From contig JAFZXW010000218.1 of the NCBI GenBank assembly GCA_017616575.1, positions 1-12,165 on the forward strand: DNA of 12,165 nt, read 5' to 3'. Shown here piece by piece: positions 11,678 through 12,165 of this stretch (its first letter is position 1; every line of letters begins with the position of its first letter). Source of the stretch: Candidatus Methanomethylophilaceae archaeon (GTDB lineage Archaea > Thermoplasmatota > Thermoplasmata > Methanomassiliicoccales > Methanomethylophilaceae). The notes under the pieces were generated by a model. The model did no database searches and was not told where the DNA came from. It worked only from the letters and a program-made list of their open reading frames with translations. The position numbers were made by a program, and so were the translations under genes.

Positions 11678-12165
11678 TTCTCTCGTACATGTCGACGTAG
11701 AGCTTGCTCACGCGGTCGATGATCTCCCGGGGGAGGGGAGGTATGTCGGGCTCGGGCCTGCCTGCGTCGCGGGCGGCGTACAAGGCTGCGTGATACCCGG
11801 TCTCGCGGTAATACTGGCGGACGAACTCCTTGGAGAGCTCCACGATGTTCCCCTTGGCGTACTCCTCCGCGTCCCACCAGCGGTCCTCGTCGAGGGTGCC
11901 GAAGGTGTCGACCACCATGAGCCTCCTCTCCTTGTCGTAGGCGAACTCCTTCTTCCCGTCGCAGTGGATGAGGTTGCGCTTCCCGGCCTCCTCCGCGATT
12001 ATCGCGTCGATCTTGAGGACGGTGGCCTTGATCTCCTCGTACTCGGCGTCGGAGAGCCCGGCCATCTTCTTGGCCTCCTCGTCGGTGAGGTTCTCGTCGT
12101 GCGCCTCCAGCTTAGTGGTGCACTCGATGAACGGCGTGGGGAGCTTGTCGCCCTTCTTGACCTGG
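11658..12165 (-). CDS. purC: PurC (SAICAR synthetase), C-terminal part; start beyond window
   Basis: The frame runs from the right edge to TGA at 11658-11660, giving 168 C-terminal residues. PurC joins carboxyaminoimidazole ribotide to aspartate with ATP in purine synthesis. Visible family features: GDKLPTPFIECTTKLEAHDENLT (substrate-binding region), a helix with DEEAKKM and AEYEEIKATVLKIDAIIAEEA, IHCDGKKEFAYDKERRLMVVDTFGTLDEDRWW (counterpart of the bacterial DxKxEFG and DExxTPDSSR segments), then LSKEFVRQYYRETG and a C-terminal helix ending YERITGEKF. The GTLDEDR version resembles the archaeal subfamily (haloarchaea have GTFDENR) rather than bacterial TPDSSR. The first half lies outside the window. 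Confidence 0.85.
   Translation of the reverse strand, partial: QVKKGDKLPTPFIECTTKLEAHDENLTDEEAKKMAGLSDAEYEEIKATVLKIDAIIAEEAGKRNLIHCDGKKEFAYDKERRLMVVDTFGTLDEDRWWDAEEYAKGNIVELSKEFVRQYYRETGYHAALYAARDAGRPEPDIPPLPREIIDRVSKLYVDMYERITGEKF

Noticed and set aside
1..12165. CRISPR array, insertion sequence, prophage or defence island
   Set aside because: No regularly spaced repeats, transposase, integrase or terminal inverted repeats were seen. The genes are mainly housekeeping.

Overview
The window looks like a chromosomal segment of a GC-rich, strictly anaerobic archaeon. Archaeal hallmark genes are present: archaeosine tRNA-guanine transglycosylase (tgtA), the KEOPS subunit Pcc1, sn-glycerol-1-phosphate dehydrogenase (egsA), UPF0179 and an archaeal-type PurC. 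TATA-box promoters sit about 26 nt before many start codons. Among the 13 genes whose stop is visible, 12 end in TGA, one in TAA and none in TAG. Together with an InlB-repeat/transglutaminase-like surface protein, superoxide reductase and an iron-sulfur-flavoprotein-like protein, this suggests Methanomassiliicoccales (Thermoplasmatota), a gut- or wetland-type methanogen lineage that decodes UAG as pyrrolysine. The placement is inferred; no rRNA or methanogenesis marker is in the window.

Layout. 1-1464 (-): most of a secreted/anchored surface protein, truncated by the window edge. 1571-1975 (+): a small cysteine-containing DUF2703-like protein. 1868-4172 (-): pcc1 then tgtA, two tRNA-modification genes (t6A37 and archaeosine-15). 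4326-6989 (+): a divergent MgtA-type P-type ATPase, preceded by AT-rich promoter DNA and a possible 9-codon leader ORF. 7165-7503 (+): a small two-helix membrane protein. 7430-7804 (-): desulfoferrodoxin (superoxide reductase). 7917-8672 (+): an unrecognised, possibly TIM-barrel protein. 8329-9069 (-): an iron-sulfur-flavoprotein-like oxidoreductase. 9122-9577 (+): a DIP1984-family protein. 9758-10048 (-): a two-helix zinc-ribbon membrane protein. 10141-11677 (+): egsA and a UPF0179 gene, apparently one operon. 11658-12165 (-): the C-terminal part of PurC. No tRNA, rRNA, CRISPR array, insertion sequence or prophage was seen.

How it fits together. This is mostly housekeeping: tRNA modification, archaeal ether-lipid backbone synthesis, purine synthesis, Mg2+ transport and oxygen/superoxide defence. 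The more unusual features are architectural. Four of five convergent gene pairs overlap tail to tail (20, 74, 108 and 344 bp), with hairpins lying where coding signal fades rather than after the stop codons. One palindromic TATA element lies exactly midway between two divergent leaderless genes (9069 and 9122). The surface protein has Ser where the transglutaminase fold normally carries its catalytic Cys, and the MgtA-like pump departs from the family at ion-path positions in M4 and M5. I see no clear undescribed defence or mobile system.
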